This document shows positions 7,534-14,107 of a stretch of DNA of 14,427 nt, one piece after another. Position 1 is the first letter of the stretch; each line of letters starts with the position of its first letter. The stretch comes from Actinomycetes bacterium (GTDB taxonomy: Bacteria; Actinomycetota; Acidimicrobiia; Acidimicrobiales; RAAP-2). Below the pieces are notes generated by a model. It was not told the DNA's origin. It saw nothing but the letters and a program-made list of their open reading frames with translations, and ran no database searches. Location: positions 1 through 14,427 of the forward strand of contig JAJYZN010000057.1 of NCBI GenBank assembly GCA_021799915.1, read 5' to 3'. Both the position numbers and the translations under genes were made by a program.

Positions 7534-8922
7534 GTGCCTGCAACCCGCACGGAGTCCGACAGCATGGGGGAGATCGAGGTCCCGGCGGACCGGTACTGGG
7601 GAGCCCAGACGGCCCGCTCGCTCCATCACTTCGACATCGGGTCCGACGTCATGCCCCGGTCGCTCATCCGCGGGATGGGGGTGTTGAAGGAGGCCGCGGC
7701 CCAGGTGAACGCCGACCTGGGCAAGCTCGACCCGCACCTGGCCGAGCTCATCGTCACCGCCTCTCGGGAGGTCGCCGAGGGTCGCTGGGACGACCACTTC
7801 CCCCTGCGGGTCTGGCAGACGGGCAGTGGCACCCAGAGCAACATGAACGCCAACGAAGTGATCTCGAACCGGGCCATCGAGCTGGACGGCGGGGTGATGG
7901 GATCGAAGTCGCCCGTGCACCCGAACGACCACGTGAACATGTCGCAGTCGTCGAACGACACGTTCCCCACGGCCATGCACATCGCAACCGTGGAAGAGCT
8001 CGACCACCGGCTCGTCCCAGCGGTGGTGGCGCTGCGTGACGCCTTGGCGGCCAAGGCCGAGGCGTACTCGGGCATCACCAAGATCGGCCGGACCCACCTC
8101 ATGGACGCCGTGCCCCTTACCCTCGGACAGGAGCTCTCGGGGTACGTGGCTCAGCTCGATGCCGGCCTGGACCGGATAGCCCAGACCATGGGCGGGCTCT
8201 ACGAGCTGGCGGCCGGAGGCACCGCGGTCGGGACCGGGCTGAACACCCATCCGGAATTCGGCCGGCGGGTGGCGGTCAAGATCGCCGAGATCACCGGCTA
8301 CCCCTTCGTCACCGCAGCAAACAAGTTCGCTGCTCTGGCCGCCCACGACGCGCTGGTGTGGACCAGCGCCGCGCTGAGGACGTTGGCCGGCTCGCTGATG
8401 AAGATCGCCGATGATCTCCGATGGTTGGGCTCGGGTCCCCGGAGCGGGATCGGCGAGCTGGTCCTGCCGGCCAACGAGCCCGGATCCTCCATCATGCCCG
8501 GCAAGGTCAACCCGACCCAGAGCGAGGCGATGATCATGGTGTGCATCCAGGTCATGGGGAACGACACCGCCGTGGCCATTGCCGGCGGGCGCGGGAACCT
8601 CGAGCTCAATGTGAACAAGCCGGTCATCATCCACAACGTGCTGCACTCCGTCGACCTGCTGACCGGAGCCTGCACCGCGTTCCGGAGATTCTGCGTCGAG
8701 GGGCTGGAGCCCGACCTCGAGCACATCCGGCACCACCTGGAGAACTCGCTCATGCTGGTCACCGCACTCAACCCGATCATCGGGTACGACCGGGCGGCCG
8801 ACGTGGCCAAGAAGGCCTACCGGGACCGCACCACCTTGCGCCAAGCCGCAGTCGAGCTCGGGTACTTGACGGCAGAGCAGTTCGACGACGCAGTGCGACC
8901 CGAGGAGATGACGCACCCTTGA
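7534..8922 (+). CDS. fumC: Class II fumarate hydratase
   Basis: A 462-residue enzyme of the fumarase/aspartase superfamily, which interconverts fumarate and L-malate in the TCA cycle as a cytoplasmic homotetramer. The N terminus has the class II hallmark [16 protein letters not shown]. Substrate-contact segments follow: [15 protein letters not shown] (95-109), [16 protein letters not shown] (131-146), the catalytic His188 in [16 protein letters not shown], and the mobile-loop signature [15 protein letters not shown] (317-331) with catalytic Ser318. [11 protein letters not shown] and the C-terminal [12 protein letters not shown] also fit. GTGLN plus NTHPEF favour fumarase over aspartase or argininosuccinate lyase. 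Length is typical. The GTG start is supported by AAAGGAGG at 7522-7529. The pterin dehydratase begins 16 bases after its stop, so the two are probably cotranscribed. Nothing unusual was seen in the catalytic core. Confidence 0.96.
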   Translation: MPATRTESDSMGEIEVPADRYWGAQTARSLHHFDIGSDVMPRSLIRGMGVLKEAAAQVNADLGKLDPHLAELIVTASREVAEGRWDDHFPLRVWQTGSGTQSNMNANEVISNRAIELDGGVMGSKSPVHPNDHVNMSQSSNDTFPTAMHIATVEELDHRLVPAVVALRDALAAKAEAYSGITKIGRTHLMDAVPLTLGQELSGYVAQLDAGLDRIAQTMGGLYELAAGGTAVGTGLNTHPEFGRRVAVKIAEITGYPFVTAANKFAALAAHDALVWTSAALRTLAGSLMKIADDLRWLGSGPRSGIGELVLPANEPGSSIMPGKVNPTQSEAMIMVCIQVMGNDTAVAIAGGRGNLELNVNKPVIIHNVLHSVDLLTGACTAFRRFCVEGLEPDLEHIRHHLENSLMLVTALNPIIGYDRAADVAKKAYRDRTTLRQAAVELGYLTAEQFDDAVRPEEMTHP

Positions 8923-8938
8923 GCTGGCCGAGCCACCC

Positions 8939-9223
8939 GTGAAGGAGCTGCTGAGCGACGAGATGGTCGACGCCTCCCTGGTCGAACGGGCACTGGCCTG
9001 GGAACGCGACGGGCGTGAACTGGTCAAACGGGTCCGCCGGGACCGGTTCGCCGGGGCGCTGGCCTATGTGAACCAGGTGGGAGCACTGGCCGAGTCGGCG
9101 GACCACCATCCCGACATCGAGATCCGCTGGGACACGGTGATTCTGCGGCTCTCCACCCACTCGGCGGGAGGGCTCACCGGCATGGATCTCGACCTGGCCG
9201 AAGCCATCGACCGACTGGGATAG
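8939..9223 (+). CDS. Pterin-4a-carbinolamine dehydratase (4a-hydroxytetrahydrobiopterin dehydratase)
   Basis: A 94-residue protein of the PCD/DCoH family, which dehydrates the 4a-hydroxy-tetrahydropterin made by aromatic amino acid hydroxylases. The diagnostic active-site region is present: ADHHPDIEIRWDTVILRL (54-71) with the His56-His57-Pro58 motif, followed by THSAGGLTGMDLDLA (73-87) with the third conserved His74. The N-terminal helical part (VERALAWERDGRELVKRVR) is also family-like. Length is standard. It starts with GTG 16 bases after the fumC stop and lacks an obvious ribosome site, so it probably depends on readthrough of the fumC message. No phenylalanine hydroxylase is seen nearby; in such contexts the protein may act in pterin recycling for other enzymes or in molybdopterin-related roles, which is inference. 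Confidence 0.9.
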   Translation: MKELLSDEMVDASLVERALAWERDGRELVKRVRRDRFAGALAYVNQVGALAESADHHPDIEIRWDTVILRLSTHSAGGLTGMDLDLAEAIDRLG

Positions 9224-9251
9224 CCCACTGGGAATGTCGATGCCGGGTCGA

Positions 9252-9273
9252 GGACCGGCTCGCAGACCGGTCC
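9252..9273. terminator. Bidirectional hairpin between convergent genes
   Basis: GGACCGG (9252-9258) pairs perfectly with CCGGTCC (9267-9273) around an eight-base loop. It lies in the 69-base gap between the stop of the pterin dehydratase and the stop of the phosphatase gene, which converge. No T-tract is present on either strand, as is common for GC-rich actinobacteria. Best terminator candidate in the window. Confidence 0.5.
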
Positions 9274-9292
9274 GTGCAGGGCCCCGAGCCCC

Positions 9293-10057
9293 TCAGTCGG
9301 TGGTTCCGGCCCCCGGGTCGGGCTCGAGCAGCGACTGCCGGAGCTGCTCGACCGTGCCGTCGGGGACGCCGGCGCTTCGCGCGTACCCGAGGATCGATCC
9401 GTGCTCGCGGCGGAGGTGGGCCAGCAGGTCGGCCATCGTGCTCGGGGCCGCGGCGAAGAGCTCGTTGGCCCGTTCGATCACGCTCCGGCCTTCGGGGTAG
9501 CGTTCGGCCAGTCTGGCCCGCAGGTGGGCCATGGCCGGGGCGCTCAAGGTGTAGTCCTCGATGATCGTGGCGTCGGGCACGCCGAGGAGGCCCAAGAGGA
9601 TGGCCACCAAGACGCCGGTGCGGTCCTTGCCGGCGGTGCAGTGCACCACCGTGGGGTGGGCGCCGGGGTCGGCCAGGATCCCGAGGGCCGTAGCGATCTG
9701 GGGTGCGGCGTCTCGGGTGATGTCCCGGTACTGTGCGGCGAGCATTCCCGGGACCATCTCGAAGCGCTCGGCGTCGGGCACCGCGTCGAGCAGGGGGAGA
9801 TGGCGGAAGCGCACCGGGATGTCCTCCACCGGGAACGCGCCGCCTTCGAGCTCGACACTGGTACGCAGGTCGACGACCGTGGTGATGCCCAGTGCGCTGA
9901 TGGTGGCACGGTCGCCCTCGGTGAGCCGGGACAGGCCGTCTGCCCGGTACACGGTCCGCCATCGCACGCGTCCGCCATCCTCGGTGACGTAGCCACCGAT
10001 GTCCCGGAAGTTCACAGCGCCGTCGAGGGCGACGTGGCGATCGTTGCCGATGGTCAC
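9293..10057 (-). CDS. Protein tyrosine/serine phosphatase of the MptpB/LipA type
   Basis: A 254-residue cytoplasmic phosphatase. The N-terminal GAVNFRDIGGY and VRWRTVYRADGLSRLTEGD match the conserved start of the actinobacterial tyrosine/serine phosphatase family (Y_phosphatase3). VVDLRTSVEL (61-70) is the following conserved strand. The P-loop HCTAGKDRTG (139-148) provides the CX5R motif with Cys140 and Arg146; the Lys-Asp inside it is typical of this dual- or triple-specificity group. The frame extends to 10186 but that part overlaps the upstream gene and is not family-like. The GTG at 10057 is the best start, 22 bases after the PspAB stop, though no clear ribosome site precedes it. No signal peptide or membrane segment is seen. 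It closes a run of genes on one strand with pspA, htpX and pspAB, so cotranscription is likely. Substrate (phosphoprotein or phosphoinositide) unknown. Confidence 0.88.
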   Translation of the reverse strand: MTIGNDRHVALDGAVNFRDIGGYVTEDGGRVRWRTVYRADGLSRLTEGDRATISALGITTVVDLRTSVELEGGAFPVEDIPVRFRHLPLLDAVPDAERFEMVPGMLAAQYRDITRDAAPQIATALGILADPGAHPTVVHCTAGKDRTGVLVAILLGLLGVPDATIIEDYTLSAPAMAHLRARLAERYPEGRSVIERANELFAAAPSTMADLLAHLRREHGSILGYARSAGVPDGTVEQLRQSLLEPDPGAGTTD

Positions 10058-10079
10058 CGCTGAGTACGCGTCGCCAGGA

Positions 10080-10685
10080 TCAGCGGAGGGGCAGGTCCCA
10101 CAGCGGGAACCATCGGGACAGGTCGGGCTCGGTGGGCAGATCGCTCCCGAGGATGGCCCGCACCCTGAGCTCGAGCTCGCTGTCACGGTGCTCCTGGCCG
10201 TCGGGGGCGAAGGGGTAGAACGTCCCGCGCTTGTACAGGTAGACCAGGAACAGCGGCCGGGTGCCTTCCTCGGCGTCGGGTCCCGGGGTCAGGCCGAAGA
10301 CCGAGCAGAGGAGCTGGGGTCCCCAGCCCTCGTCGGTGAGGGTGCTGTTCACCACGTGGACACGGGTCACCAGGTTCTCCACGTCATCGTCGTCCAGCAG
10401 CAGCCAGCGGTAGCCGAAGGAGTCCTCGGCCTGCGAGAGGGCGCCAGCGCCCGTGTCCTTGGCCGGCGCGTCGTCGTCGGGGATGTCCAGCAGCTCGCCG
10501 ATCTCGCGTTGGACGTCCTCGGCCGGACGCCCGGCCGGAGGCTTCCAGCACACCCCGGCCTTCCCCGAGAGCACGAGACCGGCCGAGGTTTCCAGGGTGA
10601 CGGCCGCTGACGGGAGCGCGAACAGGGCGTCGAGGTTGGCCCGGACCGGTTTGGTCCGACCCAGCAGGGTGTCGAGCAGACCCAC
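10080..10685 (-). CDS. pspAB: PspA-associated protein PspAB
   Basis: A 201-residue protein recognised as PspAB, a family found beside htpX and pspA in actinobacteria and some archaea and cyanobacteria. It begins [31 protein letters not shown] in the family manner, with the strand-rich [15 protein letters not shown], an acidic linker ([11 protein letters not shown]), then [20 protein letters not shown] and [24 protein letters not shown], and a C-terminal [16 protein letters not shown] region. It has no catalytic motif or membrane span. The fold and biochemical role are not known to me beyond association with PspA. The GTG start has GAGGGCGG a suitable distance upstream. It lies 65 bases after htpX and 22 bases before the phosphatase. 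The order pspA-htpX-pspAB supports the assignment strongly. Confidence 0.85.
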   Translation of the reverse strand: MGLLDTLLGRTKPVRANLDALFALPSAAVTLETSAGLVLSGKAGVCWKPPAGRPAEDVQREIGELLDIPDDDAPAKDTGAGALSQAEDSFGYRWLLLDDDDVENLVTRVHVVNSTLTDEGWGPQLLCSVFGLTPGPDAEEGTRPLFLVYLYKRGTFYPFAPDGQEHRDSELELRVRAILGSDLPTEPDLSRWFPLWDLPLR

Positions 10686-10750
10686 CGCCTAGACCGCCCT
10701 CGCCGTTCCGAAGTGAGGGGTCCAGGTCGCGGTCCGGATCGTGGCCACGG

Positions 10751-11698
10751 TCAGTGGGCCTGGCCGAGCTCGGCTTCGAGCTTGGCCAACTGCGCCAGGC
10801 GGACGTCCAGCCTGGGGTGGGTCGAGAACAGCGCGCTGAGAGAGAACCCCTGGGTCTCACCGCCCGGCCCCCGGCGTTGGGCGATGGCCGGCGTGAAGAA
10901 GAAGGCATTGAAGGGCTCGGCGTGACGGAGGTCACGCGAGGGGATCCGACCCATCTCTCCGGTGATCTTCACCAGGGCCGATGCCAGGAGGGACGGTCGC
11001 CCGATGAGGATCGCACCCGAGCGGTCCGCCGCCAGCTCCCGGTAGCGGGACAGCGCTCGGGTGAGGAGGAAGCTGATGGCGTACACGACGATGGAGACCA
11101 GCATGATGATCGCTTCGATGGCCGCCAGCTGCGAGCCGTTGCGCGAACCGCCGCGCCCCCCACCGAAGAGCCCGGCGTAGAACATCATCCGGGTGGCCAG
11201 TCCAGCCACTACGCCCAGCGAGCTGGCGATGGTCATGACCGCCACGTCGCGGTGGGCCACGTGGGACAGCTCGTGGGCCAGGACGGCCTCGATCTCGGGC
11301 TCGTCCAGGCGGCGCAGCAGCCCGGTGGTGGCGCAGACCACGGCCGCCTTGGGGCTCCGTCCGGTGGCGAAAGCGTTCGGCACGTCGGTGTCGGCGATGG
11401 CCACCCTGGGCTTGGGCATGTCGGCCAGAGCGCACAGCCGGTCGACGGCGCCGTGGAGCGCCGGGGCCTCCTCGGGGGTCACGATGTGGCCGTGCATGCC
11501 CCAGAGGGCGATCCGGTCGGAGAACCAGTACTGGGCGAAAAGCAATGCCGCCACGATGACGAAGATCACCACGAAGCTGTGGAGCACGGCCCACAAGATG
11601 GCGGCGAACGCTCCGTAGAGGACCACGAGGAACAGTCCGGTCACGAACATCCGGGCGGTGAGACCGCGGTCGGTGGGCATGTTTCGGGCGATGGGCAT
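10751..11698 (-). CDS. htpX: HtpX-like membrane zinc metalloprotease (M48)
   Basis: A 315-residue inner-membrane protease that degrades damaged membrane proteins. Two N-terminal transmembrane helices (about 17-38 and 41-58) precede the conserved MHGHIVTPEEAPALHGAVDRL and the IADTDVPNAFATGRSPKAAVV substrate-groove region. The zinc motif is HELSH (142-146) with catalytic Glu143, and the third ligand is Glu221 in SRYRELAADRSGA. Two more hydrophobic segments (about 153-176 and 192-213) flank a Gly-rich loop. NAFFFTPA and the closing FSTHPRLDVRLAQLAKLE are family hallmarks. Its ATG shares one base with the pspA stop (TGATG), so translation is coupled. The frame stays open far upstream through pspA, but that part has no HtpX similarity. 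A second Met seven residues in is an alternative start. Confidence 0.95.
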   Translation of the reverse strand: MPIARNMPTDRGLTARMFVTGLFLVVLYGAFAAILWAVLHSFVVIFVIVAALLFAQYWFSDRIALWGMHGHIVTPEEAPALHGAVDRLCALADMPKPRVAIADTDVPNAFATGRSPKAAVVCATTGLLRRLDEPEIEAVLAHELSHVAHRDVAVMTIASSLGVVAGLATRMMFYAGLFGGGRGGSRNGSQLAAIEAIIMLVSIVVYAISFLLTRALSRYRELAADRSGAILIGRPSLLASALVKITGEMGRIPSRDLRHAEPFNAFFFTPAIAQRRGPGGETQGFSLSALFSTHPRLDVRLAQLAKLEAELGQAH

Positions 11699-12555
11699 CA
11701 GGGTGTGGCTCCTCCATTGTCGGCTTCCGATCCCGTGACTGCCACCTCCGGGCCGGCTCCGGTCACGACTTCGGCGTCCTTCACCTCGGACTCGCCGGGT
11801 TCTCCGGCGTCCCCGGCGCCGTCGGTGGGCGTCGCCAGCTCCCCGGCCGGCCCGGCGGTCGCCAGCTCGGCCTTCATGGCTGCGAGCTCGTTGTCCACCT
11901 GGGACGTGGACGCCACCTTGTCGAGCTGGGCCTGGATGTCGTCGACCGGGGTGTTCAGGTCGTTCAAGGCCCCCGACGCCAAGAGCTCGTCGATCGCCCC
12001 GGCTCGGGCCTGCATGCTGGCGATCTTGTCCTGGGCCCGCTGCATGGTGGCACCGGCGTCGCCCATGGAGTTGGAGATCCCCGACACCGCCTCTCCCACC
12101 TTGGTCTGGGCTTCGGCCGCGGTGTAGCTGGCCTTCAGGGTCTCTTTCTTCGTGCGGAACTGCTCCACCTGGGCCTGGAGGCGTTGGGAGGTCTCGACCA
12201 GCTTCTCCTGCTGCTCGGTGACCTGGTCGTGCTGGGTCTTGAGGTCCGAGAGCTGCTCGCCCAGCGCCGCCCGGCGTGAGAGCGCCTCGCGAGCGAGGTC
12301 CTCGTTCCCCTGGGCCAGGGCGGCCTTGGCCTGGGCCTGGAGCTTGTCCGCCTGCTTCTGGAGCTGGGCTGCCTGGAGCTCGATCCGCTTGCGGGCCGTC
12401 GCAACGTCGGCGACGCTGCGACGCACCTTCTGGAGGCTCTCGAGCTGCTTCTCGTAGGACAGGTCGAGCGTCTCTCGGGGGTCCTCGGCCCGGTCCAGCA
12501 CCTTGTTCGCCTTGGCCTGGAAGATGTTCTTCGTCCGTTGCCACATCCCCGCCAC
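11698..12555 (-). CDS. pspA: Phage-shock protein A / IM30 family membrane-remodelling protein
   Basis: A 285-residue ESCRT-III-like coiled-coil protein that binds stressed inner membranes and preserves proton-motive force. The amphipathic N-terminal helix (about 1-23, MWQRTKNIFQAKANKVLDRA) leads into the conserved EDPRETLDLSYEKQLESLQKVRRSVADVA. Long Gln/Ala/Lys-rich coiled coils run from about 40 to 225, with the family segment LSRRAALGEQL and a later MQRAQDKIASMQARAGAIDELLASG. Residues from about 230 to the end form an acidic, Gly/Ala/Glu-rich tail with no predicted helix, longer than the roughly 222-230 residues of enterobacterial PspA. The GTG start is fixed by GAGGAGGG seven bases upstream; an in-frame ATG three codons later is too far from that site. 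First gene of the htpX-pspAB-phosphatase run and divergent from mca. Confidence 0.92.
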   Translation of the reverse strand: MAGMWQRTKNIFQAKANKVLDRAEDPRETLDLSYEKQLESLQKVRRSVADVATARKRIELQAAQLQKQADKLQAQAKAALAQGNEDLAREALSRRAALGEQLSDLKTQHDQVTEQQEKLVETSQRLQAQVEQFRTKKETLKASYTAAEAQTKVGEAVSGISNSMGDAGATMQRAQDKIASMQARAGAIDELLASGALNDLNTPVDDIQAQLDKVASTSQVDNELAAMKAELATAGPAGELATPTDGAGDAGEPGESEVKDAEVVTGAGPEVAVTGSEADNGGATP

Positions 12556-12562
12556 GCTTCAG

Positions 12563-12570
12563 CCCTCCTC
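12563..12570 (-). promoter_or_regulatory. Strong ribosome binding site of pspA
   Basis: On the minus strand GAGGAGGG is followed by seven bases and the GTG at 12555. It settles the start at GTG rather than the nearby ATG at 12546. Confidence 0.8.
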
Positions 12571-12593
12571 ATGGCGCTCAGTCGCCTGGTACG

Positions 12594-12599
12594 AGCATA
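12594..12599 (-). promoter_or_regulatory. TATGCT -10-like element of the pspA promoter
   Basis: TATGCT on the minus strand fits a sigma-70-type -10 box about 39 bases before the pspA GTG, leaving a leader of roughly 30 bases that contains the ribosome site. No TTGACA-like box is found at 16-18 bases, so an activator or alternative sigma factor could be involved. Confidence 0.4.
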
Positions 12600-12604
12600 A
12601 GGCC

Positions 12605-12636
12605 CGCGAGGGTCGTGGGGGTCACGCCCACTCGCG
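12605..12636. repeat. Nested inverted repeat in the pspA-mca divergent region
   Basis: CGCGAG (12605-12610) is mirrored by CTCGCG (12631-12636). Inside them GTGGG (12615-12619) is mirrored by CCCAC (12627-12631). It lies just upstream of the pspA -10 element and between the two divergent promoters, where an operator would be expected. No known regulator motif could be assigned. Confidence 0.4.
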
Positions 12637-12657
12637 CACCCGCCTGCCCCGTCCCGG

Positions 12658-12663
12658 TAACCT
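12658..12663 (+). promoter_or_regulatory. TAACCT -10 element, probable leaderless promoter of mca
   Basis: TAACCT fits TANNNT and ends seven bases before the ATG at 12671; no ribosome site precedes that ATG. Transcription would begin at or beside the start codon. The -35 region is not recognisable. Confidence 0.45.
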
Positions 12664-12670
12664 CGCCCCG

Positions 12671-13528
12671 ATGTCTGATCGCCGATGCCTGCTCACCGTC
12701 CACGCCCACCCCGACGACGAGGCCTCCAAGGGAGCCGGGACGGTGGCCCGCTACCACGCTGACGGCGTTCGCACGGTGCTGGTGTGCTGCACCGGCGGTG
12801 AGGAAGGGGACATCTTGAACCCGGCGATGGACACCCCCGAAGTCCGCCGCCGGCTGCCCGAGATCCGCCGGGAGGAGCTGGACCGGTCGGCGTCGATCAT
12901 CGGCTACGACCAGGTGGTCCTCCTCGGGTACCGGGACTCTGGGATGCCCGATACCGAAGCCAACTCTGACCCCGCCTCATTCGCCCGGGCCCCGCTGGAC
13001 GAAGCCGTCGGCCGGCTGGTGGCGGTCATCCGCCGGGAGCGGCCCCAGGTGGTGGTCACCTACCCCGAGGAGCAGAACGAGTACCCCCACCCCGACCACC
13101 TCCGGGTGCACGAGATCTCCATGGTCGCCTGGGAGGCGGCCGGGGACCCCGAGCGCTACCCCGAGGCCGGTCCGCCGTTCGCCCCGCTCAAGCTCTACTA
13201 TACCATGTGGCCCCGCCAGCGGATGCGGGCGCTCCACGAGAAGTTCCTGGAGCTGGGCGTCCCCTCGCCGTTCGACGACAAGTGGCTGGCCCGGCTCAGT
13301 CGGGACGACCCGGTGTCGACTTCCATCGAGCTCACCGGGTTCGAAGACGTGCGCGGCGACGCCCTGCGCGCCCACGCCACCCAGGTGGACCCCACCTCAC
13401 CGTTCTGGTTCGGCCTCCCCCCCGAGGTCCAGCGGGGCATCCATCCCTACGACGACTTCCTCCTGGCCCGGAGTAGGGTGGGAGGGACCCAGGTCACCGA
13501 AGACGACCTCTTCGCCGGCATCGTCTGA
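12671..13528 (+). CDS. mca: Mycothiol S-conjugate amidase
   Basis: A 285-residue zinc amidase of the LmbE/PIG-L family. It cleaves mycothiol conjugates of toxins into a mercapturate, which is exported, and GlcN-Ins, which is recycled. The N-terminal VHAHPDDEASKGAG contains zinc ligands His13 and Asp16, the general base Asp15 and Lys20, which matches the Lys typical of Mca rather than the deacetylase MshB. TCA-like CCTGGEEGDILNP follows, then EIRREELDRSASIIGYDQVVLLGYRDSGMPD, and the third ligand in YPHPDHLRVHEISMVAWEAAGD (HPDH at 140-143). APLKLYYTMWPRQRMRALHEKFLE, RAHATQVDP and the closing TEDDLFAGI also match Mca. Length is as expected for Mca (about 288). The frame runs upstream to 12503 over pspA, but the ATG at 12671 gives the family N terminus. 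It is divergent from pspA across 115 bases. Confidence 0.93.
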   Translation: MSDRRCLLTVHAHPDDEASKGAGTVARYHADGVRTVLVCCTGGEEGDILNPAMDTPEVRRRLPEIRREELDRSASIIGYDQVVLLGYRDSGMPDTEANSDPASFARAPLDEAVGRLVAVIRRERPQVVVTYPEEQNEYPHPDHLRVHEISMVAWEAAGDPERYPEAGPPFAPLKLYYTMWPRQRMRALHEKFLELGVPSPFDDKWLARLSRDDPVSTSIELTGFEDVRGDALRAHATQVDPTSPFWFGLPPEVQRGIHPYDDFLLARSRVGGTQVTEDDLFAGIV

Positions 13529-13544
13529 AGCGGTGTCCGCCGCT
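13529..13544. terminator. Short hairpin between mca and the convergent membrane protein gene
   Basis: AGCGG (13529-13533) pairs with CCGCT (13540-13544) around six bases, directly after the mca stop and in the 24-base gap between convergent genes. No T-tract. Position suggests a shared terminator; the stem is short. Confidence 0.3.
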
Positions 13545-13552
13545 CCCGGAGC

Positions 13553-14107
13553 TCAGGGGCGAGGCACGACGACGCTGCCCTGGTCCCCGTAGCCGCCGAG
13601 CAGGGGCAGGTGGATGGCCCCGGCGCTCTGGGCCAGGACGAGGGCGATGGCCGTGGCCAGGACGACGATCAAGAGGGTCACCAGCACCGGTTGCCAGTGC
13701 TCGAGCGACCCACGCCGGACGACGGCCATCTCCGCGGCCGGTCGGTCCGCCTCACCGGGGGCGACGGGTGCCGACTCGGCCGTCCCCATGCCCCCGTGCA
13801 TGAGGGCCAGCTGGCCCACGCCGTGGGAGATGGCGACAGGATCGCTACCCGGGACGGCGAAGTGGAGCACCTTTCCGGCGGTCTGGACCGTGACCGCGGC
13901 GCCTGGCCGGCCCTCGATGTCGTAGGGGTCGACCCGCCACCCGGTGACGGCGTCCCAACCCAGGGTCCGCGGCGTCCCGTCCCCGGCGGTGACCACCACG
14001 CCGCGGTGGTCGATGTCCAGCGTGAGCCCAGTGATCGCCTCGTGGCCCGGGTCGGCGGGGATCAGGACCACCCCGTCGACGTGGACTTGTCCGGCCAAGG
14101 TGGTCAA
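13553..14107 (-). CDS. Uncharacterised protein with a strand-rich N-terminal domain and one C-terminal membrane helix
   Basis: I do not recognise this family. It has about 184 residues if it starts at the TTG at 14107, which overlaps the upstream stop as TTGA and has GGAGGG just before it. Another TTG nine bases later is possible, and the frame extends to 14200 inside the upstream gene. Residues 5-105 look strand-rich with regular Gly and Val spacing: VHVDGVVLIPADPG, LTLDIDHRGVVVTAGDG, TLGWDAVTGWRVDPYDI, AAVTVQTAGKVLHFAVPG. This resembles a PH/GRAM-like small barrel, which is only an impression. A Pro/Glu/Ala linker (110-132) leads to a single transmembrane helix (about 140-160) and a short tail. 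A tail-anchored protein with its domain in the cytoplasm is inferred. It is coupled to the deacetylase upstream and convergent with mca. Confidence 0.6.
   Translation of the reverse strand: MTTLAGQVHVDGVVLIPADPGHEAITGLTLDIDHRGVVVTAGDGTPRTLGWDAVTGWRVDPYDIEGRPGAAVTVQTAGKVLHFAVPGSDPVAISHGVGQLALMHGGMGTAESAPVAPGEADRPAAEMAVVRRGSLEHWQPVLVTLLIVVLATAIALVLAQSAGAIHLPLLGGYGDQGSVVVPRP

Noticed and set aside
7279..9027. 582-codon minus-strand open frame opposite fumC
   Set aside because: fumC on the plus strand has full-length family sequence and a strong ribosome site; the antisense frame has no recognisable features.
10058..10186. 43-residue N-terminal extension of the phosphatase
   Set aside because: It overlaps the end of pspAB in another frame, is Ser/Cys/Pro-rich, and precedes the natural family start at the GTG at 10057.
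11699..12544. Apparent fusion of HtpX with an N-terminal extension of 282 residues
   Set aside because: The extension lies in another frame of pspA and is low-complexity Arg/Gly/Pro. The TGATG junction gives HtpX a normal N terminus.
12671..13528. Alternative call of MshB deacetylase for the LmbE-family gene
   Set aside because: The ASKGAG Lys after the AHPDDE motif, the length and the EDDLFAGI ending match Mca better than MshB.
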